Assembly (NCBI RefSeq): GCF_963681195.1
Contig: NZ_OY808997.1
Span: 930,001-994,000 of the forward strand
Source: Vibrio sp. 16
GTDB lineage: Bacteria; Pseudomonadota; Gammaproteobacteria; Enterobacterales; Vibrionaceae
Reading direction: 5' to 3'
DNA length: 64,000 nt
This document shows positions 8,301 through 16,786 of the stretch, piece after piece. The notes beneath the pieces were generated by a model. That model saw only the letters and a list, made by a program, of their open reading frames with translations. It was not told the origin of the DNA and made no database searches. The translations under genes and the position numbers were made by a program. Each line of letters starts with the position of its first letter. Position 1 is the stretch's first letter.

Positions 8301-10195
8301 TGGCTGGAGACGTGTTTGGTAACGGTATGCTTCTATCTAAGCATATTCGTTTGCAAGCGGCGTTTAACCACATGCATATCTTTATTGATCCAAACCCAGA
8401 CTCGGCTACGGGGTGGGAAGAGCGCAATCGCTTATTCAACTTACCGCGTTCAAGCTGGGAAGACTACAACGCCGAGCTTATCTCTAAAGGTGGTGGCATT
8501 TTCTCTCGCCGTGCGAAGTCAATCTCACTGACTCCTGAGATTCAAAAAATGCTCGGCACCAAAAAAGCGTCTCTAGCACCAAACGAACTCATCAAGATGA
8601 TCCTAAAAATGGAAGTTGATCTTCTATGGAATGGCGGGATCGGTACTTATGTTAAAGCCTCATCGGAAACACATACTGATGTCGGCGACCGAGCAAATGA
8701 TGTGTTACGTATCGATGGACGTGAACTGCGTGCCAAAGTCGTCGGCGAAGGCGGTAACTTAGGTATGACTCAGCTTGGCCGAGTTGAATACGCGCTAACA
8801 GGTGGTCGCGTCAACACTGACTTTGTCGACAACGTTGGTGGTGTGGATTGTTCGGATAACGAAGTAAATATCAAAATCTTCCTAAATGGTTTGGTTGCAA
8901 ATGGTGACCTTACGGTTAAGCAACGTAACCAAATCCTAGAATCGATGGAAGATGAGGTAGGAGAGATCGTATTGGATGATGCCTACTGTCAATCAGAGTC
9001 TATTTCTGTGACAGAGCAGCAGGGGACCTCTCTGGTTAAAGAACAAATTCGTTTCATCCATACGATGGAAAAATCAGGTCATCTTGATCGCGCTCTTGAG
9101 TACATCCCAGACGATGAGACCTTGATTGAACGTGAGAAACAAGGCCAGGCATTGACTCGTCCTGAGCTATCTGTGCTCGTTGCTTACGGAAAGATGGTTC
9201 TTAAAGAAGAGCTTGTCCATGATGACATTGCTAATGATGCATTCCATGCACAGCAGTTAGTACAATACTTTCCAACTGAGTTACGCCGTAACTATTCTAC
9301 ACAAATGGACAATCATCCACTACGTGCAGAAATAATTGCAACGGCACTTGCGAACCAAATGGTTAACGAGATGGGTTGTAATTTCGTGACCCGTTTGCAA
9401 GAAGAGACTGGCGCTCATGTTGTGGATATCGCAAATGCGTATGTTGCTGCGAGAGAGATATTCGGCTTAGGCAAAGTCTTTGAAGAGGTTCGCTCGCTAG
9501 ACAACCAAGCAACAACCGAAGCTCAGTACGACATGATGTTCTATGTTCGCCGTACGTTACGTCGTTTATCTCGTTGGTTATTGCGTAACCGCAATGGCCG
9601 TCAATGCGTTAAAGCCTTGATTGACCTTTACCAGTCTGACGTTGAAGTGATCAAGTCAAACCTTGATGACATGTTGGTACCGTCAGAAGTGGAAGAACAC
9701 AACGAGATGGCGAAAGCGTGGATCGAGCAGGGTATTACGCCTGAATTGGCGAGTTATGTGTCTCGCTTATCTAGCCTATACTCGGCACTGGATATATCCA
9801 CAGTATCTCGTGAAAAAGGTAAATCGGTCGAGCAAAGTGCTAAGTTGTACTACAACTTAGGCGATCGATTGTCGCTACATTGGTTCTTGAAGCAAATCAA
9901 TACTCAGGCTGTTGACAACCATTGGCAGGCTCTCGCTCGAGCAGCGTTCCGTGAAGATCTAGATTGGCAGCAGCGTCAATTGACTGGACAAGTGTTGAGT
10001 TGTAGCTGTGCGCCTGAAGAACTTGATGTTATGAAAGCGCTAGAGGATTGGATTTCAACGAACGAAATATCTCTTCATCGTTGGGAGAATATCTTGAACG
10101 AATTCAAGATTGGTTCAGTTCATGAGTTTGCCAAGTTCTCTGTAGCTCTGCGCGAACTGATGCTGCTAAATCTGAATTGTTCAGCAAATGAGTAA
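5354..10195 (+). CDS. gdhB: NAD-specific glutamate dehydrogenase, 180-kDa class
   Basis: A giant (1613 aa) NAD-dependent glutamate dehydrogenase that deaminates glutamate to 2-oxoglutarate for catabolism. Its length fits the L_180 class. The N-terminal third carries ACT-like regulatory segments (for example IVVQDSPFLVDSIKMALSRL near residue 100). The central catalytic domain has HLRGGKVARGGLRWSDR, the VPVGAKGGFV substrate-site lysine motif, and KGTATFSDLANSVSEEY. The Rossmann part has TAIGVGDMAGDVFGNGML. A long helical C-terminal region follows. GGAG at 5343-5346 lies 7 bp before the ATG at 5354, which favours this start over the in-frame GTG at 5348. A terminator follows. The gene symbol is by analogy; in many genomes it is simply named gdh2 or gdhB. 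Confidence 0.96.
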   Translation: MTARETLMPVLLEKVYQLIQDKLELAHQPLVTQLAQHLFSNISQDDLVERNESDLYGAVVSLWHHISEKKADDVSVRVFNPTVSRQGWQSTHTIVEIVVQDSPFLVDSIKMALSRLDLASHLMLHGPTQVARNAKGEITGINEGEGALQSLFHIEVDRLSDKGAMASLKEELLSILKDTGLVVQDWLLMVEKLEEVTNQVEAQQDTVTVERDRYDETINFLRWLGRHNFTFMGYKEYDLVSVDGDTELRPTPDKGLGLFANRDRVRSVKLSDFPDSARLEAKKPFLLILTKGNTPSRIHRPAYTDYIGIKKFDKNGKVIGEHRFTGLYTSAVYNQSVESIPLIREKVERILEASRYREGSYSYKALHNILENYPRDELLQAKEEELLEVGMGVVQMQDRDLLRLFVRKDPFGRFFSCMVYVTKDRYNTELRRQTQRILKQYFGCDKEVEFTTYFSESPLARTHYIVRVDNNNSDINVKTIEQNLMEASSTWDDRLSDAIVANFGESKGLPLSKDYNRAFPRSYKEDVMPGSAVADIERLEALSDDNKLGMLFYRPQELGSDSKAVRLKLYHRDEPIHLSDVMPMLENLGLRVIGESPYEVRKANGQVYWILDFSMLHKSEKTVDLREARDRFQQAFAAIWAGDLESDGFNRLVLGASLTGREISILRAYARYMRQVGFPFSQQYIEDTLSHYPDLAKALVDLFAKRFDPKFKGSQKGQADLVKKITEQLDHVESLDDDRIIRRYVEMISATLRTNYYQLDADKQPKPWLSLKMKPSEIPEIPQPVPAFEIFVYAPDIEGVHLRGGKVARGGLRWSDRQEDFRTEILGLVKAQQVKNTVIVPVGAKGGFVCKRQHNFSGRDEIFAEGQRCYKRFIRALLDVSDNIIEGEVIPPKSVVRHDEDDPYLVVAADKGTATFSDLANSVSEEYNFWLGDAFASGGSNGYDHKAMGITAKGGWESVKRHFREMGIDCQTTDFTAIGVGDMAGDVFGNGMLLSKHIRLQAAFNHMHIFIDPNPDSATGWEERNRLFNLPRSSWEDYNAELISKGGGIFSRRAKSISLTPEIQKMLGTKKASLAPNELIKMILKMEVDLLWNGGIGTYVKASSETHTDVGDRANDVLRIDGRELRAKVVGEGGNLGMTQLGRVEYALTGGRVNTDFVDNVGGVDCSDNEVNIKIFLNGLVANGDLTVKQRNQILESMEDEVGEIVLDDAYCQSESISVTEQQGTSLVKEQIRFIHTMEKSGHLDRALEYIPDDETLIEREKQGQALTRPELSVLVAYGKMVLKEELVHDDIANDAFHAQQLVQYFPTELRRNYSTQMDNHPLRAEIIATALANQMVNEMGCNFVTRLQEETGAHVVDIANAYVAAREIFGLGKVFEEVRSLDNQATTEAQYDMMFYVRRTLRRLSRWLLRNRNGRQCVKALIDLYQSDVEVIKSNLDDMLVPSEVEEHNEMAKAWIEQGITPELASYVSRLSSLYSALDISTVSREKGKSVEQSAKLYYNLGDRLSLHWFLKQINTQAVDNHWQALARAAFREDLDWQQRQLTGQVLSCSCAPEELDVMKALEDWISTNEISLHRWENILNEFKIGSVHEFAKFSVALRELMLLNLNCSANE

Positions 10196-10243
10196 ACGTT
10201 TGCCATAATAGATTGAATTGTTCGGTAAAACCATTAATAATAC

Positions 10244-10268
10244 AGCCCCGTTTACACGGGGCTTTTTT
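10244..10268 (+). terminator. Terminator of NAD-glutamate dehydrogenase gene
   Basis: AGCCCCG / CGGGGCT stem with a 6-nt loop and a T-run. It lies just before the pyrD ribosome site, so pyrD transcription must come from read-through or a promoter overlapping this spot. Confidence 0.9.
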
Positions 10269-10282
10269 CTTTCGGAGGCACA

Positions 10283-11293
10283 ATGCTTTACCGTCTAGCC
10301 AGAGCTGGCTTTTTCCAACTTGATGCCGAAAAGGCACATGATCTTGCAATTCAGAACTTCAAACGTTTCACTGGCACTCCAGTCGATCTTCTTTACCGTC
10401 AACAACTCCCACATCGCCCAGTCGAATGCATGGGTCTGACATTCCGAAATCCAGTTGGCCTTGCGGCTGGCCTAGATAAAAATGGTGAGTGTATCGAAGC
10501 GTTCGATGCAATGGGTTTTGGCTTTGTTGAAGTGGGGACTGTTACGCCTCGTCCACAATCCGGAAACGACAAACCACGTTTGTTCCGTCTTGTTGAAGCC
10601 GAAGGTATCATCAACCGTATGGGCTTTAACAACCTAGGTGTTGATAACCTTGTCGAGAATGTTAAGAACTCCAAATATTCTTGCGTGCTGGGGATCAATA
10701 TCGGTAAGAACAAAGACACTCCGATTGAAAAGGGTGCTGAAGATTACCTTATCTGTATGGAAAAGGTATACGAGTATGCTGGCTACATCGCGGTAAACAT
10801 TTCTTCTCCAAATACACCAGGGCTTCGCTCTCTTCAATATGGTGAAGCGCTGGATGATCTTCTATCTGAGCTAAAAGCGAAGCAAGCTGAATTGGCAGAG
10901 AAGCACGGCAAGTATGTACCGCTTGCTCTGAAGATCGCTCCGGATCTAAGTGACGATGAGATCAAACAGATCTGTGAATCGTTACTTAAAAACAAGATTG
11001 ATGGCGTTATCGCAACCAACACGACGCTAGACAGAACCGTAGTAGAAGGCATGAAGCACGCAAACGAGGCTGGAGGTTTAAGCGGTCGTCCGGTGCAATC
11101 GCGCAGTACTGAAGTGGTTCGTCGTTTGCACGAAGTGCTTGGTGACCAGATCCCAGTAATCGGGGTAGGTGGTGTTGACTCTTATGTTGCCGCGAAAGAG
11201 AAACTGATGGCAGGAGCAAAACTTGTTCAGGTTTACTCTGGCTTCATTTACCACGGCCCGGGTCTTGTAAAAGATATTGTCAAAAACCTTTAG
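10283..11293 (+). CDS. pyrD: Dihydroorotate dehydrogenase (quinone), class 2
   Basis: Peripheral inner-membrane flavoprotein that oxidises dihydroorotate to orotate with quinone as acceptor, the fourth step of pyrimidine synthesis. Its 336 residues match E. coli PyrD in length. The amphipathic N-terminal helix ([22 protein letters not shown]) is the membrane and quinone tunnel part of class 2 enzymes. The barrel shows the FMN- and substrate-binding segments: [31 protein letters not shown] with the catalytic Ser, [18 protein letters not shown] and the phosphate loop [21 protein letters not shown] good Shine-Dalgarno (CGGAGG) lies 7 bp before the ATG. Confidence 0.97.
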   Translation: MLYRLARAGFFQLDAEKAHDLAIQNFKRFTGTPVDLLYRQQLPHRPVECMGLTFRNPVGLAAGLDKNGECIEAFDAMGFGFVEVGTVTPRPQSGNDKPRLFRLVEAEGIINRMGFNNLGVDNLVENVKNSKYSCVLGINIGKNKDTPIEKGAEDYLICMEKVYEYAGYIAVNISSPNTPGLRSLQYGEALDDLLSELKAKQAELAEKHGKYVPLALKIAPDLSDDEIKQICESLLKNKIDGVIATNTTLDRTVVEGMKHANEAGGLSGRPVQSRSTEVVRRLHEVLGDQIPVIGVGGVDSYVAAKEKLMAGAKLVQVYSGFIYHGPGLVKDIVKNL

Positions 11294-11318
11294 TTTTACG
11301 CCTAACATATTGATTGGC

Positions 11319-11331
11319 GTGACATTGTCAC
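11319..11331. other. matS: matS site (MatP binding), perfect consensus
   Basis: GTGACATTGTCAC matches the consensus GTGACRNYGTCAC at all defined positions. It lies in the intergenic space between the pyrD stop and its terminator. MatP binds such palindromes to organise the terminus macrodomain. Confidence 0.85.
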
Positions 11332-11364
11332 ACTGAGCTAGATGGGTTTCAATAACCGAATTTG

Positions 11365-11398
11365 AAGAGGAAATGAGTTTTCATTTCCTCTTTTTTTT
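11365..11398 (+). terminator. Terminator of pyrD
   Basis: A 12-bp perfect stem (AAGAGGAAATGA and complement), 4-nt loop and at least eight T. Confidence 0.92.
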
Positions 11399-11481
11399 AT
11401 TGGTATAGCGAATAAAATTCAAATCATTGCTTGGACAGGTAATTAAGCGTTTACCTAAATTCAAACGACATAGAGATTGGA

Positions 11482-12030
11482 ATGATGCTTAAACCCAGTG
11501 ACAAATGGACTTGGTACTACGATGACTCAGAAGGGCACCTGATGCTCGATCTGGGTGATGGTATGTTGTTTAAGACCAACCTTCCTCGCAAACTAATCGT
11601 CGAGTGTGCGATTGGCATCAACGAGTTTTCTGTCGACGATGCATCCGCTTATCAAACTTACAAAGAACAAATTGCGTTGCTTGGGCTTTCTGAGCCACGT
11701 CAAGCCGAATTAGCCTTGTACTGTGTGGCAGCGAAACGCTTTCACAAACCTGTGCAACCCAAGAGCTGGTTCTTTGATTCACTATCGGATGGAAATCTAG
11801 CGCTTGAGGAAGGTGACTTCGTTCAGTTGTCAACATCAAGCTGTTCGAGCTCTTTTATTGTCATCGAAGTCGGGGAGTGCGCCAGCTTATGTGTGTCTGT
11901 CTCACTTGACGAATTCCAGTTGAATGGCATTAAGTCGTTGTCGTTTGGTGAGGCAATCAAAGTGATGCATGACCGAATGCTGCTTATAAACCACCAGTTC
12001 CAAGCTCAACCAATCGCTTTGGTTGGCTAA
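11482..12030 (+). CDS. zapC: Cell division protein ZapC
   Basis: Cytoplasmic FtsZ-associated protein that promotes lateral bundling of FtsZ protofilaments and stabilises the Z ring. The 182-residue protein opens with MMLKPSDKWTWYYDDSEG and has MLDLGDGMLFKTNLPRK, closely parallel to the ZapC N terminus (W-W-Y-Y-D and MLDLxxGMLF). It also shares QAELALYCVAAKRFHKPVQPKSW. Two adjacent ATG codons (11482 and 11485) could start it; the difference is one residue. It lies right after pyrD, as in other gammaproteobacteria, but has its own unit between terminators. Its presence beside matP and dif fits the link between Z-ring positioning and the terminus. Confidence 0.9.
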   Translation: MMLKPSDKWTWYYDDSEGHLMLDLGDGMLFKTNLPRKLIVECAIGINEFSVDDASAYQTYKEQIALLGLSEPRQAELALYCVAAKRFHKPVQPKSWFFDSLSDGNLALEEGDFVQLSTSSCSSSFIVIEVGECASLCVSVSLDEFQLNGIKSLSFGEAIKVMHDRMLLINHQFQAQPIALVG

Positions 12031-12055
12031 TTTTTCGTTCCTTTTATGATTTCCC

Positions 12056-12080
12056 ATCGGCCTTATGGCCGATTTTTTTT
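12056..12080 (+). terminator. Terminator of zapC
   Basis: ATCGGCC / GGCCGAT stem with a TTAT loop and eight T. Confidence 0.92.
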
Positions 12081-12510
12081 GCCTAAAACCCATCTTATTC
12101 CATCTAAATTCATTCGTATCCTCGCGGAGAACTGATTATTGAATGTGAGAATCGTTCGGTTTTCAGACAATAATTTGAGTCAGTTTCATCGGCAATTTTG
12201 GCTTAATCGCTTCTATCAATATGCAAAATTCCCCCTTTAAGTGGTATTTGGTAATAAATTTACGTCTTTTAGGGTTCTTGGTATAGACCAATTCTTAAGT
12301 AAATAAGTATTCACTATCTCCTTAGGCCAAGAAATCCGATAGGAAGTTGACGATTTATTAGAAAGGTTGGTAACTCTCTGACTAGATGAGAGTTGATGGT
12401 TATTTCATCAGACAGCAGCGGAAAGGCTGAATAACGCTATTTGGATTAACGATGTTGCTCGGTTGTCAGGTATAATGAGAGGTCATTTTCAACAGAATAA
12501 TAAGTTCACT
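12081..12510. other. 430-bp intergenic region between zapC and rlmL, no gene seen
   Basis: No convincing reading frame. Visible elements are a perfect 5-4-5 dyad TTGGT-ATAG-ACCAA at 12278-12291, a 7-bp hairpin AACTCTC / GAGAGTT at 12372-12394 without a T-run, and a -10-like TATAAT at 12471-12476 ahead of rlmL. The dyad and hairpin could be operator or leader structures, or a small RNA could be encoded here. Nothing in the sequence settles which. Confidence 0.5.
12471..12476 (+). promoter_or_regulatory. Probable -10 element of rlmL
   Basis: A perfect TATAAT lies 35 bp before the rlmL ATG. No good -35 hexamer sits at 16-18 bp; the nearest candidate is TTAACG at a 19-bp spacing. Confidence 0.45.
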
Positions 12511-14634
12511 ATGCATCAATATCTTGCGGTTACATCCAATGGTTTGGAGAACCTGTTAGTAGAAGAGTTAACAAAGCTAGGGATTAACGACGCAAAACCT
12601 GTACAAGCAGGTGTCCGTTTTAAAGCATCAATTGAGCAGATTTATCGCTGCTGTCTATGGAGCCGTTTGGCTTCTCGCTTTGTTCGCGTTCTATCAGAGT
12701 TCACTTGTAACGACGATATGGATCTATACCTTGCGACATCATCAGTAAACTGGGTCAACCATTTCCATAGTTCGAAAAAGTTCGTCGTGGACTTTAATGG
12801 CACGAACCGAGAGATTCGTAACAGTCAGTACGGAGCGATGAAAGTCAAAGATGCGGTAGTGGACTGTTATGAGAAGAAGAACCTCCCACGACCGTCGATC
12901 AGTAAAGATCGTGCCGATCTTCGTATCCACGTTCGCTTACATAAAGATAAAGCGTTACTTGGTATCGATATGGTCGGTGGAGGCCTACATCAACGTGGTT
13001 ATCGCCCAGAATCAGGCCGTGCGCCTCTACGTGAGACGTTAGCGGCGGCTATTATTCTTCGCAGTGGCTGGGATGAGAGCAAGTCGATGTTAGACCCTAT
13101 GTGTGGTTCAGGAACGCTTTTGATTGAAGCTGCGATGATGGCTGCGAATATGGCGCCAGGTGTGAACCGTAAAAAATGGGGCTTCGAATCCCTTGAAGAC
13201 TTTGAGCCTGAGCTTTGGGCTGAGATAAAGTCTGAAGCTTCCGTGCAGGCTCGTCGTGGTGTCAAAAAAGTTGACGCTAAGTTCTTTGGCTTTGACAACG
13301 ATGCTCGTGTACTTAAAACCGCAAAAGACAATGCGCGCCGTGCAGGCGTTGAGTCTCTTATTGAGTTTCAAGAAGGGGATGCAGCTAAGGTTATGCGACC
13401 TGCTGGTTTTGAGCATGGCGTCATCGTGTCAAACCCACCTTATGGTGAACGTTTAGGTACTCATCCTGGTCTGATTGCTCTATATACCGCCTTTGGTGCA
13501 CAGCTCAAAGACCAGTTCGGCGGATGTCAGGCGTCTATTTTCTCAAGCTCTGATGAGCTGCTCAGTTGTCTGCGTATGCGAGCTGATAAGCAGTTCAAAT
13601 TGAACAATGGCGCGTTGCCTTGTCATCAAAAAAACTACTCCATTTCAGATCGCCCTGCAGAATCTAGAGGTGACGCTGTCACTGAATCTTTAATCGCACC
13701 AGATTTTGCCAACCGTCTAAAGAAGAACATTGGCAAGATTGGCAAATGGGCGCGTAAAGAGCAGCTCGATTGCTACCGTATTTATGATGCAGATTTACCA
13801 GAGTACAACGTGGCTATCGATGTCTACCTTGATCACCTAGTGATTCAGGAATACGCGGCACCAAAGAATATCCCTGAAGAGAAAGCAAAGCGTCGTCTTA
13901 CAGACATTATCCGCGCAGCAATTCAAGTGACCGGCACTGAGGCTAATAAAGTTGTGCTGAAAGTGCGTGAGAAGCAAAAAGGGCGCTCTCAGTATCAAAA
14001 GCTCTCTCAGGAGTCAGAAACAATGCAAGTCAACGAGTATGGCGTGAAGCTGCTCGTTAACCTTCACGATTACCTAGATACTGGATTGTTCCTTGATCAT
14101 AAAATCACCCGTCGTAAATTGGGTGAACTCTCGCAAGGTAAAGATTTCTTAAACCTATTTGCTTACACTGGGTCAGGCACAGTTCACGCCGCATGTGGCG
14201 GTGCAAAGTCCACGACCACGGTCGACATGTCTAAGACCTACTTGGAATGGGCGAAAGAGAACATGAAGCTCAACGGGCAGGTCGGCAGACAACATCGGTA
14301 CGAGCAGGCAGATTGCTTGCAGTGGTTGGCAAACTCTACAGAGAAGTTTGATTTAATCTTTATTGACCCACCGACGTTTTCTAACTCGAAACGTATGGAA
14401 CAGTCATTTGATGTTCAGCGTGACCACATTCAATTGATGAAAGATCTTAAGCGACTCCTTCGTGCCGGTGGAACCATTGTTTTTTCAAACAACAAACGCC
14501 ACTTTAAAATGGACTTGGACGCATTGAATGAGTTGGGGCTAGAGGCGAAAAACATTTCAAATCAAACTCTGCCGCTTGATTTTTCTCGCAACAAGCATAT
14601 TCATAACTGCTGGATCTTAACCCACAAGGAATAA
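12511..14634 (+). CDS. rlmL: 23S rRNA G2445 N2- / G2069 N7-methyltransferase
   Basis: A fused bifunctional enzyme (RlmKL) of 707 residues that modifies 23S rRNA during 50S assembly. The N terminus ([20 protein letters not shown]) leads into a THUMP domain. The first methyltransferase has [14 protein letters not shown] and the catalytic motif [10 protein letters not shown] for m2G2445. The second half has [20 protein letters not shown] and [13 protein letters not shown] for m7G2069. The start at 12511 agrees with the family N terminus; the frame is open 48 bp further upstream from 12463 but that extension is not expected. A matS site lies inside the gene at 13670. Confidence 0.96.
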   Translation: MHQYLAVTSNGLENLLVEELTKLGINDAKPVQAGVRFKASIEQIYRCCLWSRLASRFVRVLSEFTCNDDMDLYLATSSVNWVNHFHSSKKFVVDFNGTNREIRNSQYGAMKVKDAVVDCYEKKNLPRPSISKDRADLRIHVRLHKDKALLGIDMVGGGLHQRGYRPESGRAPLRETLAAAIILRSGWDESKSMLDPMCGSGTLLIEAAMMAANMAPGVNRKKWGFESLEDFEPELWAEIKSEASVQARRGVKKVDAKFFGFDNDARVLKTAKDNARRAGVESLIEFQEGDAAKVMRPAGFEHGVIVSNPPYGERLGTHPGLIALYTAFGAQLKDQFGGCQASIFSSSDELLSCLRMRADKQFKLNNGALPCHQKNYSISDRPAESRGDAVTESLIAPDFANRLKKNIGKIGKWARKEQLDCYRIYDADLPEYNVAIDVYLDHLVIQEYAAPKNIPEEKAKRRLTDIIRAAIQVTGTEANKVVLKVREKQKGRSQYQKLSQESETMQVNEYGVKLLVNLHDYLDTGLFLDHKITRRKLGELSQGKDFLNLFAYTGSGTVHAACGGAKSTTTVDMSKTYLEWAKENMKLNGQVGRQHRYEQADCLQWLANSTEKFDLIFIDPPTFSNSKRMEQSFDVQRDHIQLMKDLKRLLRAGGTIVFSNNKRHFKMDLDALNELGLEAKNISNQTLPLDFSRNKHIHNCWILTHKE
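13670..13682. other. matS: matS site inside rlmL, perfect consensus
   Basis: GTGACGCTGTCAC matches GTGACRNYGTCAC fully. It falls in the linker between the two methyltransferase halves of rlmL and encodes Gly-Asp-Ala-Val-Thr, so the site is carried without disturbing a catalytic motif. Confidence 0.85.
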
Positions 14635-14643
14635 GTTGGTTTC

Positions 14644-14886
14644 GTGATCACTTTATATAGTACAGAAGGGTGCCATCTCTGTGAGATGGCTTTTCAATTG
14701 TGTCAGCAAGCAGGTATTGCAGAGCACATCCGCATCATCGATATTGCCTTTGACGATGAGCTGTTTTCTCGTTACGGCGTCACTATTCCAGTGCTCAATT
14801 ACAACGATACCGAGCTTAACTGGCCTTTCGACTTACAAGAATTGAAACTTTGGTTAGATAAAAATGGCATTACTTACCATCAATAA
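14644..14886 (+). CDS. Glutaredoxin-like small thiol protein
   Basis: An 80-residue thioredoxin-fold protein. The redox motif CHLC sits in LYSTEGCHLCEMA at residues 10-13, and TIPVL supplies the cis-proline expected near residue 49. This resembles the DUF836/glutaredoxin-like family, whose substrate is unknown. The start is GTG at 14644; no in-frame ATG would keep the CxxC strand. It begins 9 bp after rlmL and its 3' end overlaps the uup start by 23 bp, so rlmL, this gene and uup are almost certainly cotranscribed and translationally coupled. The same trio is found in other Vibrio. Confidence 0.82.
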   Translation: MITLYSTEGCHLCEMAFQLCQQAGIAEHIRIIDIAFDDELFSRYGVTIPVLNYNDTELNWPFDLQELKLWLDKNGITYHQ

Positions 14887-16780
14887 TGGATTGCTGGCTT
14901 ACGGTGATCACCCTCTACTTGACCATGCAGATTTTGCATTACAAGAAAATGAACGAGTCTGTTTAGTTGGTCGCAATGGCGCGGGTAAATCCACGCTGAT
15001 GAAAGTCCTAGCAGGCGATGTATTACTTGATGATGGTAAACTGACCGTTACGCAAGATGTCATTGTCTCTCGTCTCGAACAGGATCCGCCCCGAAATCAA
15101 GAGGGAACCGTCCTTGAATACGTTGCTGGTGGATTAGCCGAAGTCGGTGAGCAGCTTAAGATCTATCAAGATCAGCTTGATCTGATTGCCATCGACCCTT
15201 CAGAGCAAAACATAAACAAGCTAGCTCGAATTCAAGAGCAGCTCGAGCACTCAGGCGCTTGGCGTTTTGAAGATCGCATTAAAAACGTCCTTACGGCCCT
15301 TAAGCTCGACGGGCACACCAAATTGACCGACCTTTCTGGCGGCTGGCAGCGTAAGGCTGCGTTAGCGCGTGCGTTGGTATGCGATCCGGATGTTCTGCTA
15401 CTTGACGAACCAACTAACCACCTAGACGTCACGACTATCGAGTGGTTGGAGAACTTCCTGAAAGACTTCCGCGGCTCGATCATTTTTATCTCCCATGACC
15501 GTGCATTCATTAAATCGATGGCGACACGCATTGTTGACTTAGATCGCGGTAAGCTCTCTTCTTTTCCTGGTGATTATGAGAACTACTTGGTTGAAAAAGA
15601 GGAGATGCTACGCGTCGAAGAGATGCAAAACGCAGAGTTTGATAAAAAACTGGCTCAGGAAGAGGTGTGGATTCGCCAAGGGATTAAAGCGCGTCGTACA
15701 CGCAACGAAGGCCGAGTTCGCGCGCTCAAAAAGCTCCGTGAAGAGCGTTCAGACAGACGCGAAGTCCAAGGTAAAGCGAATATCCAAATCGATGATGCAT
15801 CTCGTTCAGGCAAGATTGTGTTTGAAGCGCAAAACATCAATTACTCCATTGAAGGAAAGAGTATTGTCAAAGATTTCTCTTTCAACATCATGCGCGGCGA
15901 TCGGATCGCACTTATCGGTCCGAATGGTTGCGGTAAGAGTACGCTGCTGAAACTACTGCTTAACGAACTTGAACCGCAAAGCGGCCGTTTACACTGTGGT
16001 ACCAAACTGGAAGTTGCCTACTTTGATCAGTATCGCGAAGTGCTTGATCCAGAGAAATCTGTGATCGACAACCTGGCTGATGGCAAGCAAGAAGTGATGG
16101 TCGGTGGGCGCCAGAGACATGCCTTGAGCTACCTGCAAGACTTTTTGTTTGCGCCCAAACGAGCGCGTACACCAGTTAAAGCGCTGTCCGGAGGAGAGAA
16201 GAACCGATTACTTCTTGCGCGCATATTCCTCCGTGCGAACAACTTATTGGTGCTCGATGAACCAACCAACGATTTAGACATCGAAACGTTGGAACTTTTA
16301 GAAGATTTGCTTGCCAATTATCAGGGTACGCTTCTTTTAGTCAGCCACGATCGTCAATTTGTTGATAACACGGTAACCACGAGCTGGATCTTTGAAGGTG
16401 AAGGCGTTATCGAAGAGTTTGTCGGCGGCTACCATGACGCTCAGCAACAACGAGCTCAAGCGCACAGTCAACGTACGGTTGAAAAACCAACGAAAAATGA
16501 AAAACAGCTTGAGGAAACTCCCAAAACTGCACCTGTTAAGAATAAGCCTAAGAAATTATCTTATAAACTGCAGCGAGAGTTAGAGGCGCTACCAGCCAAG
16601 CTTGAAGAGTTAGAAGCCGAGATTGAAAGTTTGCAAGAGCAGGTGAACAATCCTGAGTTTTTCTCAAAATCAGTAGAGCAGACACAACCCATTTTAGATA
16701 AGCTTGCTGCCACCGAGCAGGAGCTTGAAGTTGCTTTTGAGCGCTGGGAAGAGCTCGAAGCAATGCAACAGGAAAGTTAA
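14864..16780 (+). CDS. uup: ABC-F ATPase Uup
   Basis: A soluble duplicated ATPase of the ABC-F group (638 aa) that acts on ribosomes and was first found by its effect on precise excision of transposons. Both nucleotide-binding domains are intact. The first has Walker A GRNGAGKST, signature LSGGWQRKAALARAL and Walker B VLLLDEPTNHLD. The second has GPNGCGKST, LSGGEKNRLLLARIF and LLVLDEPTNDLD. The linker is the charged helical P-site-tRNA interaction type. A C-terminal coiled-coil domain of about 90 residues (KLSYKLQRELEALPAKLEELEAE onward) is typical of Uup and separates it from YbiT and EttA. The start overlaps the glutaredoxin-like gene. Confidence 0.93.
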   Translation: MALLTINNGLLAYGDHPLLDHADFALQENERVCLVGRNGAGKSTLMKVLAGDVLLDDGKLTVTQDVIVSRLEQDPPRNQEGTVLEYVAGGLAEVGEQLKIYQDQLDLIAIDPSEQNINKLARIQEQLEHSGAWRFEDRIKNVLTALKLDGHTKLTDLSGGWQRKAALARALVCDPDVLLLDEPTNHLDVTTIEWLENFLKDFRGSIIFISHDRAFIKSMATRIVDLDRGKLSSFPGDYENYLVEKEEMLRVEEMQNAEFDKKLAQEEVWIRQGIKARRTRNEGRVRALKKLREERSDRREVQGKANIQIDDASRSGKIVFEAQNINYSIEGKSIVKDFSFNIMRGDRIALIGPNGCGKSTLLKLLLNELEPQSGRLHCGTKLEVAYFDQYREVLDPEKSVIDNLADGKQEVMVGGRQRHALSYLQDFLFAPKRARTPVKALSGGEKNRLLLARIFLRANNLLVLDEPTNDLDIETLELLEDLLANYQGTLLLVSHDRQFVDNTVTTSWIFEGEGVIEEFVGGYHDAQQQRAQAHSQRTVEKPTKNEKQLEETPKTAPVKNKPKKLSYKLQRELEALPAKLEELEAEIESLQEQVNNPEFFSKSVEQTQPILDKLAATEQELEVAFERWEELEAMQQES

Positions 16781-16786
16781 CGTCTA

